Shown here: positions 24,660-32,436 of the stretch, piece by piece
How the letters are laid out: the number at the start of each line of letters is the position of its first letter
How positions within the stretch are numbered: the first letter of the stretch is position 1
From: an uncultured Candidatus Melainabacteria bacterium
GTDB lineage: Bacteria > Cyanobacteriota > Vampirovibrionia > Gastranaerophilales > Gastranaerophilaceae
Assembly (NCBI GenBank): GCA_950096985.1
Contig: CATNBA010000013.1
Coordinates: 1-44,190, forward strand
Direction of reading: 5' to 3'
Length of the DNA stretch: 44,190 bases
Made by a program: the position numbers and the translations under genes
The notes under the pieces: generated by a model
What the model was told of the DNA's origin: nothing
The model's input: only the letters and a program-made list of their open reading frames with translations
Databases searched by the model: none

Positions 24660-25356
24660 AAATACTAGCTCCATCATTCTGCATTTTTTCGAGAACTTTT
24701 TTTGAGCCCTCTCGGTGTTTTGCAAGAAACAGGGCAAAGTCTGTTGCTTCCTGATCGCGATTGATTGCTTCTTTTAACCCTGTCATTTCATCTAAATTAA
24801 GGTTAGAAAGCAATGCTCCGTCAGAATTTAGGTAAATTTTAAATATTTTTTGCGACATGTAATCAAACCCCGGGAGCTTCATTTGCAGTGCATACCATTT
24901 ATAAAACTGGTGCGCCATGTAATAAGGGTCGATTTCGCCTTTTCTCATTATAAACATCGGTTTAGATTTAAAAGAAAAGCCTGAACCTGTTACAATATTT
25001 ATATAAATAGCCTCAATCCCTTCGAGCTGTGTGATTAAGCCTTCTTCTTCTTTGATTACGTTTAAGATTTTATCTGCATTGTCAAATTTGCAGACTTTTG
25101 TTCCTTTGCTTTGTATATATTGAAGCAGTTTTTCAGGGTTATTTGCACAAGAATTTACGATATCGGTGACATTTTTTCTGACGAGTTCTTTATTTTTTTC
25201 GGTTTCTGCATTCAAGGTGATTGTGACGCCTTTGCCGATAACCATTTTAGATGTCGAGTTTGTGCTTGAAGATTTAAGATGTTTATATAGTTTTTTTGTT
25301 AAAGTTTTTTCCTGCATTTCCAGAAAAAGATAGATAATTTTTTGCAATGTATTCAT
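24658..25356 (-). CDS. Unrecognised 232-residue cytoplasmic protein
   Basis: No family recognised. There is no signal peptide or membrane segment. An N-terminal helical, basic region (about 1-35, with a Ser/Thr-rich patch SSSTNSTSK) leads into an alpha/beta part (EAIYINIVTGSGFSFKSKPMF around 125-145), then an aromatic stretch (PYYMAHQFYKWYALQMKLPGFDYM) and a charged helical C-terminus. On the minus strand TATACT (25368-25363) ends 6 nt before the ATG, with no Shine-Dalgarno, so the mRNA is probably leaderless. It lies divergent to adhE. Confidence 0.55.
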   Translation of the reverse strand: MNTLQKIIYLFLEMQEKTLTKKLYKHLKSSSTNSTSKMVIGKGVTITLNAETEKNKELVRKNVTDIVNSCANNPEKLLQYIQSKGTKVCKFDNADKILNVIKEEEGLITQLEGIEAIYINIVTGSGFSFKSKPMFIMRKGEIDPYYMAHQFYKWYALQMKLPGFDYMSQKIFKIYLNSDGALLSNLNLDEMTGLKEAINRDQEATDFALFLAKHREGSKKVLEKMQNDGASI

Positions 25357-25442
25357 AAGTACAGTATATATTATATTTTAGTGAGCTTTTTCATCCAAAC
25401 AAATGAATTATTAAAAATGTATAAAGATTGTAAAAATTACAC

Positions 25443-25471
25443 TTGCTTTTGAATTTTATTTATTTTATAAT
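25443..25471 (+). promoter_or_regulatory. Promoter of adhE
   Basis: TTGCTT (25443-25448), 17 bp, TATAAT (25466-25471). Predicted start near 25478, inside the Rex-like site that follows. The leader of about 60 nt carries AGGAG before the ATG. Confidence 0.8.
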
Positions 25472-25475
25472 GTAA

Positions 25476-25493
25476 TCGTGATTTATTTCACAA
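25476..25493. promoter_or_regulatory. Probable Rex operator over the adhE start of transcription
   Basis: TCGTGA-N6-TCACAA matches the Rex consensus TTGTGA-N6-TCACAA at 11 of 12 fixed positions. It lies 4 bp after the -10 box, where a bound repressor would block initiation. Rex is an NADH-sensing repressor and adhE is among its classic targets. No rex gene is in the window. Confidence 0.72.
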
Positions 25494-25537
25494 ATACTTT
25501 AAGAAGTACATTTACTACTTTATAGGAGAAAATCAAT

Positions 25538-28210
25538 ATGACAACAAAAAGCAAAAAGACTGTTGAAAACCTTGAAAAGAGTTTGAGCAAATCAACTCTG
25601 GTTGACAACGCTGAACAATTAGAATTGCTTATCGAAAGAGCTAAAAAAGCTCAAAAGATTTTTGCAACATTTACTCAAGAACAAGTTGATGCAATTTTCA
25701 AAGCAGCAGCAACTGCTGCAGACAAAGCACGTATTCCTTTAGCTCGTATGGCTCATGAAGAAACAGGAATGGGTGTTTTAGAAGATAAAATTATCAAAAA
25801 CCACTTTGCATCAGAATATATCTACAACAAACACAAAAATGCTAAAACTTGCGGTATTATCAAAGAAGATAAAGCAAACGGTATTAAAGTTGTTGCAGAA
25901 CCTTTAGGTATTATTGCCGGTGTTGTTCCAACAACTAACCCGACTTCAACTGCAATTTTTAAATCATTGATAGCATTGAAAACAAGAAATGCAATAATCT
26001 TCTCTCCACACCCTCGTGCAACAAAATGTACAATTGAAGCTGCAAGAATTGTTCTTGAAGCTGCTGTTAAAGCAGGTGCTCCTGAAGATATTATCGGTTG
26101 GATTGATGTTCCTTCAATTGAATTGTCTAACCAATTGATGAAACATCCTAATATTGCTTGTATTTTAGCAACAGGCGGTCCGGGAATGGTTAAAGCGGCA
26201 TACTCATCAGGCAACCCTGCATTAGGCGTAGGCCCAGGTAATGCAGCTGCAGTTATTGACGAAACTGCTGATATTAAAATGGCTGTTTCTTCAATCCTTA
26301 TGTCAAAAACTTTTGACAACGGTATGATTTGTGCTTCTGAACAATCAGTTGTTGTTGTTGATAAAGTTTATGAAGAAGTTAAAAAAGAATTCATATACAG
26401 AGGCGCTTATTTGTTGAACGCTGCTGAAGAAAAGAAAATGATTGCGTTGCCGTTTATTGATCCAAAACGCGGCACTGCTCATCCTGATATTGTTGGTCAA
26501 AGTGCGCATAGAATTGCTGAACTTTCAGGGTTTGAAGTTCCTGAAACTGCAAAAATCTTGTTAGCAGAAAGACCGTCAGTAGATTGGGAAGATCCGTTTT
26601 CACGAGAAAAATTATCACCGATTTTGACAATGTATAAAGCAAAAGACTTTGAAGAAGCAACTGAAATGACATATGAACTTGTATCAAAAGGTGGTGCAGG
26701 TCACTCTGCAGACCTTTACACTGATACCAGAAGTCAGGAAAGAGTTGACAAATTTGCAGAAAGAATGCCGGCTTGTCGTGTTTTAATTAATTCACCATCA
26801 GCTCAAGGCGGTATCGGCGATTTGTATAACTTCAAACTTGAACCGTCACTTTCATTAGGATGCGGTTCTTGGGGTAAAAACGCTGTATCAGGTAATATCG
26901 GTGTTGAAAACTTATTGAACTACAAGACAGTTGCTGAAAGGAGAGAAAATATGCTCTGGTTTAAAGTTCCGCCAAAAGTTTACTTTAAAAGAGGTGCGGT
27001 TGACCTTGCGCTTCGTGAACTTCAAGGCAAAAAACGTGCTTTCATTGTTACAGACAGATTTTTATTCAACTCAGGCGCTGTTGACAGCATCGTAAAAGTA
27101 TTAGATGAAATTGGTATTGACCATCAAATCTTCTTTGATGTAAAACCGGATCCAACATTATGTACAATTAATCAGGCTATGGAAATAATTAGACCTTATG
27201 AACCTGATGTAATCATTTCATTAGGCGGCGGCTCACCTATGGATGCTGCTAAAATTATGTGGTTATTGTATGAACAACCTGATACAGTATTTGAAGATAT
27301 CGCAATGAGATTTATGGATATCAGAAAAAGAATTTGTTCAATTCCTGAATTGGGTAAAAAAGCTACTATGGTTGCTATCCCGACAACATCAGGTACTGGC
27401 TCTGAAGTAACTCCGTTTGCAATCATTACTGATGATGAAACTCACGTAAAATATGCAATCGCTGATTACGCATTAACACCTAATATGGCTATTATTGACC
27501 CTAACTTCGTTGACGGTATGCCAAAAGGCTTGACTGCTGCATCAGGTATTGACGCATTAGTTCACGCAATTGAAGCTTACGTATCAGCATTGGGTACAAA
27601 CTTCACTAATTCAAATGCATTAGAGGCTACAAAACTTGTATTTAGATATTTAGAAAGATCATGGACTGAAGGTGCTAATGATCCTATCGCAAGAGAAAAA
27701 ATGCACTATGCTGCAACAATCGCAGGTATGGCATTCGCTAACTCATTCTTGGGATTGTGCCACTCTATGGCTCACAAATTGGGTGCAATGTTCAACGTAC
27801 CTCACGGTGTTGCTAACGCATTGTTAATTAGACAGGTAATCAAATACAACGCTGTTGATTGTCCTGCAAAACAATGTATCTTCCCGCAATACAAGTTCCC
27901 TAACGCAAAAGCTAAATATGGTCAAATTGCTGACGAACTTGGTTTGGGCGGTAAAAATGACGATGAAAAGGTTGAATTGTTAATTTCAGAAATCGACAGA
28001 TTAATGAAAGCAATTAACTTGCCAAATTCAATTAAAGACTTTGGTGTTTCAGAAGCAGACTTTAACGCTAAGTTAGACGAAATGGTAGAACTTGCATTCG
28101 ACGACCAGTGTACAGGTGCTAACCCTGCATATCCGTTGATGAAAGATATCAGAGCAATCTATGAAGATGCATATAAAGGTATCGTAAGAGATTACTATCC
28201 GTCAAAATAA
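25538..28210 (+). CDS. adhE: Bifunctional acetaldehyde-CoA/alcohol dehydrogenase
   Basis: Reduces acetyl-CoA to acetaldehyde and then ethanol, regenerating two NAD; it is the main fermentative electron sink. The 890-residue protein has the usual AdhE length. Residues 1 to ~450 are the aldehyde dehydrogenase, with the catalytic Cys265 in DNGMICASEQS and the GGPGMV and GVGPGNA nucleotide-site motifs. From ~460 on is the iron-dependent alcohol dehydrogenase, with GGGSPMDAAK, then GIDALVHAIEAYVS and CHSMAHKLGAMFNVPHGVANA carrying the metal-binding Asp and His residues. AdhE normally forms spirosome filaments. AGGAG precedes the ATG. It is monocistronic, with its own promoter, operator and terminator. 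Confidence 0.97.
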   Translation: MTTKSKKTVENLEKSLSKSTLVDNAEQLELLIERAKKAQKIFATFTQEQVDAIFKAAATAADKARIPLARMAHEETGMGVLEDKIIKNHFASEYIYNKHKNAKTCGIIKEDKANGIKVVAEPLGIIAGVVPTTNPTSTAIFKSLIALKTRNAIIFSPHPRATKCTIEAARIVLEAAVKAGAPEDIIGWIDVPSIELSNQLMKHPNIACILATGGPGMVKAAYSSGNPALGVGPGNAAAVIDETADIKMAVSSILMSKTFDNGMICASEQSVVVVDKVYEEVKKEFIYRGAYLLNAAEEKKMIALPFIDPKRGTAHPDIVGQSAHRIAELSGFEVPETAKILLAERPSVDWEDPFSREKLSPILTMYKAKDFEEATEMTYELVSKGGAGHSADLYTDTRSQERVDKFAERMPACRVLINSPSAQGGIGDLYNFKLEPSLSLGCGSWGKNAVSGNIGVENLLNYKTVAERRENMLWFKVPPKVYFKRGAVDLALRELQGKKRAFIVTDRFLFNSGAVDSIVKVLDEIGIDHQIFFDVKPDPTLCTINQAMEIIRPYEPDVIISLGGGSPMDAAKIMWLLYEQPDTVFEDIAMRFMDIRKRICSIPELGKKATMVAIPTTSGTGSEVTPFAIITDDETHVKYAIADYALTPNMAIIDPNFVDGMPKGLTAASGIDALVHAIEAYVSALGTNFTNSNALEATKLVFRYLERSWTEGANDPIAREKMHYAATIAGMAFANSFLGLCHSMAHKLGAMFNVPHGVANALLIRQVIKYNAVDCPAKQCIFPQYKFPNAKAKYGQIADELGLGGKNDDEKVELLISEIDRLMKAINLPNSIKDFGVSEADFNAKLDEMVELAFDDQCTGANPAYPLMKDIRAIYEDAYKGIVRDYYPSK

Positions 28211-28231
28211 TAAGTGACAGATAAATAAAAA

Positions 28232-28262
28232 AGAGCCGTTTTTAAAACGGCTCTTTTTTTTA
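28232..28262 (+). terminator. Terminator after adhE
   Basis: AGAGCCGTTT (28232-28241) pairs with AAACGGCTCT (28245-28254) with a short loop, followed by a T-run to about 28261. With its left A-run it can also act on the convergent pilin 1 gene, whose stop codon lies at the edge (28260). Confidence 0.88.
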
Positions 28263-29045
28263 TGGTTTTTTGAAAAAATAATAATTTTTGCTGAATTTCA
28301 TACCCTCGCTGACAAATCTGTAATAGCACTGATAGGTATTCCAAGCAGGATCTCCGGATTTGTTTGTGCATAAGGTATATACATCTTTTGAATCTGAAGG
28401 TCGATTTTTAGCCCAATCCTTATCTCCATCATAATAACCATCTCCTGTAAAACCACAATAATAAGGACTATAATCGCACCTATACTTCATATTTTTAAAA
28501 TTGAAAAGTGATAATTCAAAATCATTTCTTCCTGAAATAATTTTTTTAAAACAGCTTGTATTAATATGCCAATAATATCCTTTAATACTATTATCACTGT
28601 CATTTTTTCTTAAAAAAACACAATTACCGTCGTTCAGAAATAAGTAATGAGTTTTGTAATTATCATATTTTCCACAGTTAGTAAATTTATTATTAGATAT
28701 ACATGCTACACGATCGATTACTAATTGGTCTTTATAATATTTTTCATAAAATGCATTAGCTGATAAGCTATAATCCCAAGTACTCCAGTCACCGTGTGTA
28801 AGCATAGCTTTGTCTGTTGCATTTGATATAACATTATAAAACTTCTTTAGTTTCGTTTCGGTTGTAACTTTTTCTAAATGCGGGATTAATGTTCCCATTG
28901 TTAATGCTGCAACGACCCCTATTATCCCCAGAGTGATTAAAACCTCAGCGAGAGTAAATCCCAATCGTGCTGTTTGACATGCCATACCAGTTTTGCACAA
29001 TGCATCCAAATTACTGTCTACGCGGGCATTCTGGGGGGGGGGCAT
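28260..29045 (-). CDS. Type IV pilin-like protein 1 (prepilin-type N-terminus)
   Basis: A secreted, pilin-like protein: the RLG/FTLAEVLITLGIIGVVAAL motif contains the prepilin peptidase cut (G before F), Glu at mature position 5 and the hydrophobic assembly helix. The mature part (~230 residues) is Tyr/Asn/Lys-rich and has several Cys, probably disulfides. As an ORF from ATG 29045 (MPPPQNA) it has 261 residues, but the strong GGAGGT (29081-29076) faces ATG 29068, which is out of frame by one base across a run of ten C. An internal Met (MACQTARLG) could also start it. Homologous in layout to the gene at 41687-42412. Confidence 0.75.
   Translation of the reverse strand: MPPPQNARVDSNLDALCKTGMACQTARLGFTLAEVLITLGIIGVVAALTMGTLIPHLEKVTTETKLKKFYNVISNATDKAMLTHGDWSTWDYSLSANAFYEKYYKDQLVIDRVACISNNKFTNCGKYDNYKTHYLFLNDGNCVFLRKNDSDNSIKGYYWHINTSCFKKIISGRNDFELSLFNFKNMKYRCDYSPYYCGFTGDGYYDGDKDWAKNRPSDSKDVYTLCTNKSGDPAWNTYQCYYRFVSEGMKFSKNYYFFKKP
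29033..29042 (-). repeat. C10 homopolymer at the start of pilin 1
   Basis: Ten G on the plus strand, ten C in the coding strand, just after ATG 29045. With 8 or 11 C the better-placed ATG 29068 would be in frame with the pilin; with 10 it ends at a TAG (29020-29018) after 16 codons. Candidate slippage site, or a sequencing error. Confidence 0.7.
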
Positions 29046-29094
29046 TTCTGAGTAAATAATTTTAACATAATAAATACCTCCAAATTCTGTAATT

Positions 29095-29123
29095 ATTATT
29101 TATTATTTTTTAGCATTTGTCAA
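29095..29123 (-). promoter_or_regulatory. Promoter of pilin 1
   Basis: Minus strand TTGACA (29123-29118), 17 bp, AATAAT (29100-29095); start near 29088, a few bases before GGAGGT. It is back-to-back with the tRNA-Cys promoter. Confidence 0.65.
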
Positions 29124-29126
29124 GTA

Positions 29127-29155
29127 TTGACATTTTATTATGTCTTTTTTATTAT
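29127..29155 (+). promoter_or_regulatory. Promoter of tRNA-Cys
   Basis: TTGACA (29127-29132), 17 bp, TATTAT (29150-29155); start near 29162, 2 nt before the mature tRNA 5' end. Confidence 0.75.
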
Positions 29156-29163
29156 AAGAATAC

Positions 29164-29235
29164 GGCGACATGGCCAAGTGGTAAGGCAGGAGCCTGCAAA
29201 GCTCTTATCCCCCAGTTCGAATCTGGGTGTCGCCT
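29164..29235 (+). tRNA. tRNA-Cys (GCA)
   Basis: GGCGACA (29164-29170) pairs with TGTCGCC (29228-29234); discriminator T at 29235, as expected for tRNA-Cys. Anticodon loop CTGCAAA with GCA at 29196-29198; the T-arm contains TTCGAAT. CCA is not encoded. A run of seven T starting at the discriminator could end transcription. Confidence 0.96.
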
Positions 29236-29242
29236 TTTTTTA

Positions 29243-29271
29243 TTGACAAAGTTATATAAACATTATATAAT
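29243..29271 (+). promoter_or_regulatory. Perfect consensus promoter, leaderless TPM gene
   Basis: TTGACA (29243-29248), exactly 17 bp, TATAAT (29266-29271). The ATG at 29278 is 6 nt after the -10 box, at the predicted start of transcription, and no Shine-Dalgarno sequence is present. Confidence 0.88.
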
Positions 29272-29277
29272 TTACGT

Positions 29278-29961
29278 ATGAAAAAATGGCTGGTTATATG
29301 TTTTTTGCTCTTTGTTGCTTTACCTGTAAATGCTTTACAACAGCTTAATTTTAAAGGTTTTATAGCTGATGAAGCTAATATTTTGTCTGAAGAAGTCAAG
29401 AATGATTTGAACATGACCTTATGGGATTTGCAAAAAAAATCAGGTGCTGATATTGCAGTTGTAACTTTGCCGTCTTTAGATGGCAGATCTGTTGAAGAAA
29501 CTGCTTTAGAAATCGGCAGAACATACAAAATAGGTTCTAAAGAAAAAAATAACGGTGTTGTGTTTTTGACAGCTTTAGCTGAAAGAAAAATGCGTATTGA
29601 ACTTGGTTATGGACTTGAAAATAAGATAGGTATCAGCTCGTTAGAGGCTGTTAGAGATAATGATATTTTACCATACTATAAGAAATCAAATTATCAAAGT
29701 GGTATTGCCAGAGGTACTTACTTGTTAGCTGATGTTGTAGCTCAAGCAGAAGGTGTAACTATCAAAAAACAAGGTAGTTGCCCATCTCGAATTTCAAGTT
29801 CTTCAAGCGGTTCTGAAGACAATTATCCTTGGTGGATTTGGCCTTTTGCCATAATTATGAGTATATTTTGTCCTCGTAGACGCAGGTTTGATTATGGAGG
29901 CTTCGGCGGTTTTGGCGGAGGCGGAGGCTTTGGCGGAAGCGGTTGTTCAGGAAGTTGGTAA
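29278..29961 (+). CDS. TPM domain protein with signal peptide and Gly-rich tail
   Basis: A 227-residue envelope protein of the YgcG/TPM (TLP18.3/Psb32/MOLO-1) family. Residues 1-19 are a signal peptide (MKKWLVICFLLFVALPVNA). The TPM domain (about 25-155) shows FIADEANILSEEVKNDL, GADIAVVTLPSLDGRSVEE, NNGVVFLTALAERKMRIELGYGLE and the DILPYYKKSNYQSGI helix. Near 182-196 is a second membrane segment (WWIWPFAIIMSIFC), then RRRR and a Phe-Gly-rich tail ending GCSGSW. TPM domains bind metal and some have phosphatase activity; the psb32 homologue supports photosystem repair, but its role in a non-photosynthetic bacterium is unknown. A close ATG follows a perfect promoter (leaderless). Confidence 0.85.
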   Translation: MKKWLVICFLLFVALPVNALQQLNFKGFIADEANILSEEVKNDLNMTLWDLQKKSGADIAVVTLPSLDGRSVEETALEIGRTYKIGSKEKNNGVVFLTALAERKMRIELGYGLENKIGISSLEAVRDNDILPYYKKSNYQSGIARGTYLLADVVAQAEGVTIKKQGSCPSRISSSSSGSEDNYPWWIWPFAIIMSIFCPRRRRFDYGGFGGFGGGGGFGGSGCSGSW

Positions 29962-29975
29962 AGGAAAGGTTGAAA

Positions 29976-30677
29976 ATGAAAAATTTAGATAGATTTATTG
30001 ATGAATTAAAAGAAAATTTAGGTGACAACCTTAATTCAGTTATTGCATTCGGTTCACAGGCAAATGTGGAGAATGTAAAAAATAATCTTAACTTGATGAT
30101 TGTAACTAAAAAATTGGATGCAGAAGATTTGTATGCTATTTCAAAACCTGTTCAAAAATGGGTTAAAGCTAAAAATCCGCTTCCTGTAATTATGAATATT
30201 GACGAATGGTATTCATCATTTGATGTTTATGCGATTGAATATACCGATATTAAAAGTAATTACAGAATGATTTACGGTGAAGATTTGGCACAGAATATTT
30301 CTGTAAATAAGTATTTCTTGCGCCTGCAATGTGAATCTGAATTGAAAGCTTTATTGTTAAAATATAAAAATGCGTTTTTAATGAATATCAGGTCAGATAA
30401 AGATATGAAATATCTTCTTTCAAACGTAATCAAAAGTCTGCTTGTAATATTTCGTTCAGTATTAAAACTGCACGATAGTGAAGTTCCATACAGAGCAGTT
30501 GATATTATTGAATTTGTTTCAAGATATTTGTCATTTAATAAGATTGTTATGACGAAACTTGCAAAAGTCAGGTATGAAAATGATGATTATACTAAACAGG
30601 AACTGATTTTTATCGAAGCAGAACTTTTGAAAGATATTCAAAATATATTAAAACAAGTTGATGCTATGAAATTTTAA
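29976..30677 (+). CDS. Nucleotidyltransferase-fold protein lacking catalytic acids
   Basis: A 233-residue protein. I use ATG 29976, after AAAGGAAAGG, not the upstream TTG at 29943. Residues ~14-45 (NLNSVIAFGSQANVENVKNNLNLMIV) look like the GS-x-DxD strand of minimal nucleotidyltransferases, but the two Asp are replaced by Asn (NLN), so it is probably inactive or a divergent regulator. The rest is helical, with ESELKALLLKYKNAFLMNI and SRYLSFNKIVMTKLAKV, resembling the HEPN-like helical half of some such proteins. It follows the TPM gene by 14 bp and may share its transcript. Function unknown. Confidence 0.6.
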   Translation: MKNLDRFIDELKENLGDNLNSVIAFGSQANVENVKNNLNLMIVTKKLDAEDLYAISKPVQKWVKAKNPLPVIMNIDEWYSSFDVYAIEYTDIKSNYRMIYGEDLAQNISVNKYFLRLQCESELKALLLKYKNAFLMNIRSDKDMKYLLSNVIKSLLVIFRSVLKLHDSEVPYRAVDIIEFVSRYLSFNKIVMTKLAKVRYENDDYTKQELIFIEAELLKDIQNILKQVDAMKF

Positions 30678-30682
30678 ATATT

Positions 30683-30705
30683 TGTGGTAAGATTATCTTA
30701 CCACA
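30683..30705. other. Perfect 10-bp hairpin before tRNA-Val
   Basis: TGTGGTAAGA (30683-30692) and TCTTACCACA (30696-30705) with 3 bases between. No T-run, so a poor terminator. It sits 7 bp before the tRNA 5' end and could be a processing signal, or an operator between weak -35 and -10 boxes of the tRNA promoter. Confidence 0.5.
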
Positions 30706-30711
30706 TTATAC

Positions 30712-30787
30712 GGGCGATTAGCGCAGTTGGTAGCGCATCACATCGACATTGTGGGGGTCACGTGTTCGAGTCACGTATCGCCCACCA
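30712..30787 (+). tRNA. tRNA-Val (GAC), CCA encoded
   Basis: GGGCGAT (30712-30718) pairs with ATCGCCC (30777-30783), discriminator A, then encoded CCA (30785-30787). Anticodon loop TCGACAT with GAC at 30745-30747; T-arm TTCGAGT. Unlike tRNA-Cys in this window, the CCA end is in the DNA. Confidence 0.96.
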
Positions 30788-30790
30788 TAA

Positions 30791-30818
30791 AAAAGACCGC
30801 TTTTAAGCGGTCTTTTTT
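30791..30818. terminator. Terminator shared by tRNA-Val and gcvPA
   Basis: AAAAGACCGCTT (30791-30802) pairs with AAGCGGTCTTTT (30805-30816). The stop codon and last codons of gcvPA on the minus strand lie inside the stem. Confidence 0.88.
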
Positions 30819-32044
30819 ACATACAAGTCAATATCTTCTTCACTGTTCATTTCTGTTGCGGCAACAAGAATTTTTTTATTATCAAGTTTCAAGCCGCCGA
30901 TAATGCCGTTATTTTTTAAGTTTGCAAGGAATCTATCTGCGTTTTCAACTTCTATAACAAATTCGTTAAAGAAGTTTTTGTTTAGTGTTTTAATCCCTTT
31001 TTGTGCAAGTTTTTCAGATAATTCATGTGCATGTTTTGTTGATAAATATCCTGCTTGTCTGAACCCTTTTTCACCCATAACAGTCAAATATAAAGTTGCA
31101 CAAAGTCCCATCAAAGCCTGATTTGAGCAAATGTTACTTGTTGCTTTTTCTCGTTTGATGTGCTGTTCGCGGGTTTGGATTGTCAGGCAGTATGCAGGTT
31201 TGCCCTCTGCATCAACAGTTCTTCCTGCAAGACGTCCCGGAATTTGGCGCATAAATTTTTCTTTGCAAGCAATAAATCCTGCGTGAGGTCCGCCAAAGCT
31301 CATTGGAATACCTAAAGGCTGAATATCACCGACAACGATGTCTGCATCTGTTGGAGGTTCTAAAATTCCCAATGATGAAATGTCAACACAAACAATTTTT
31401 AAACAATCAACACTGCCAAATTTTTTAATTTCACCGTAAAAGTCAGGATTTTGAACTAGGACGCAGGCAAAATCCACTGTATTTTCAGGAATTTCGTCAA
31501 ACAAAATAAGTTCAATATCGTTTGACCAACAGTAAGTTTTGATTACGTCAATGTATTCGGGATTAAGCTTGTCAGATACAAGAACTTTGTTTTTCTTGGA
31601 AATTCTGACAGCCATCAAAATGGCTTCTGCGCAAGCTGATGCACCGTCGTACACTGTCGCGTTTGAAATATCCATACCTGTTAAACGGCATATCATGGTT
31701 TGGAATTCGTACATAACTTGAAGTGTGCCTTGAGAAATTTCAGGTTGGTATGGTGTGTACGCTGTAAGAAATTCAAATCTGTTAGCGACTTGTGAAATGC
31801 ACGCAGGAATGAATTTGTTATAAGTTCCTGCTCCCAAAAAGCTTATAAAATCTGTATTATTCTTTTTGGAAAGAGCTTTAACTCTTTTCTGTGTTTCCAT
31901 TTCGCTGATTGCATCTTCAAGCTTTAATTCGTCCATTCTCGCATTTGCGGGAATTTGTTTAAACAAATCTTCAATTGAGCTAACACCAATGCTTTCAAGC
32001 ATTTCTTTTTTAACTTCGTCACTATGTACTAAAAAATTTTTCAT
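30803..32044 (-). CDS. gcvPA: Glycine dehydrogenase (decarboxylating) subunit 1
   Basis: N-terminal half of the glycine cleavage P protein, which releases CO2 from glycine with pyridoxal phosphate and passes the aminomethyl group to GcvH. The 413 residues contain SFLGAGTYNKFIPACI near 65-80, TAYTPYQPEISQGTLQVMYEFQTMI near 92-116, and FGGPHAGFIACKEKFMRQIPGRLAG near 250-274, all typical of GcvPA. The PLP lysine is on subunit 2 (GcvPB), which is not next to this gene: the operon ends here in a terminator. It follows gcvH by 3 bp. Confidence 0.95.
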   Translation of the reverse strand: MKNFLVHSDEVKKEMLESIGVSSIEDLFKQIPANARMDELKLEDAISEMETQKRVKALSKKNNTDFISFLGAGTYNKFIPACISQVANRFEFLTAYTPYQPEISQGTLQVMYEFQTMICRLTGMDISNATVYDGASACAEAILMAVRISKKNKVLVSDKLNPEYIDVIKTYCWSNDIELILFDEIPENTVDFACVLVQNPDFYGEIKKFGSVDCLKIVCVDISSLGILEPPTDADIVVGDIQPLGIPMSFGGPHAGFIACKEKFMRQIPGRLAGRTVDAEGKPAYCLTIQTREQHIKREKATSNICSNQALMGLCATLYLTVMGEKGFRQAGYLSTKHAHELSEKLAQKGIKTLNKNFFNEFVIEVENADRFLANLKNNGIIGGLKLDNKKILVAATEMNSEEDIDLYVKKTA

Positions 32045-32047
32045 TTA

Positions 32048-32425
32048 TTATTCCAATTCTTCTTTGTAATCTTCGTATTCCAAAAGGTCGTTTTGTTCTT
32101 CAGCAGCACCTGTAAGTTCAATTTTAACAAGCCATTCAAAAGCGTTTTCATTTAAAGTTTCAGGAGCATCAACTGCTGTTTCATTAATTTCAACGATTTT
32201 ACCGCTTACTGGCATATAAATTTCTGAAGCTGCTTTAACAGATTCGACAGTTGCAAAAGTTTCACCTTTTTTGAATTCTGAACCGACTTCAGGCAATTCC
32301 AAAAATACGATATCGCCTAATTGCTCAACTGCATAATCAGTCAAACCTATTGTGTGTGTTCCGTCTCCGTTATCCAATAAGAATTCGTGAGATTTTGAAC
32401 ATAGAATTTTTTCTGTGATACTCAT
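32048..32425 (-). CDS. gcvH: Glycine cleavage system H protein
   Basis: Lipoyl carrier that shuttles the aminomethyl group between the P and T proteins. The 125-residue protein has the lipoylation motif ESVKAASEIY with Lys64 as the modified residue, IGLTDYAVEQLGDIVFLELP upstream, and PVSGKIVEIN downstream. The length is typical. Second gene of gcvT-gcvH-gcvPA, with an 11-bp gap to gcvT. AAGGAG-like bases precede the ATG. No lipoate ligase or synthase is in the window. Confidence 0.96.
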   Translation of the reverse strand: MSITEKILCSKSHEFLLDNGDGTHTIGLTDYAVEQLGDIVFLELPEVGSEFKKGETFATVESVKAASEIYMPVSGKIVEINETAVDAPETLNENAFEWLVKIELTGAAEEQNDLLEYEDYKEELE

Positions 32426-32436
32426 TTTATATCTCC

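Noticed and set aside
25822-26319. Minus-strand ORF of 165 codons inside adhE
   Set aside because: Antisense shadow of a codon-biased gene; no ribosome site or domain.
29205-29528. Minus-strand ORF opposite tRNA-Cys and the TPM gene
   Set aside because: It runs through a tRNA and has no family features; a shadow of the real gene.
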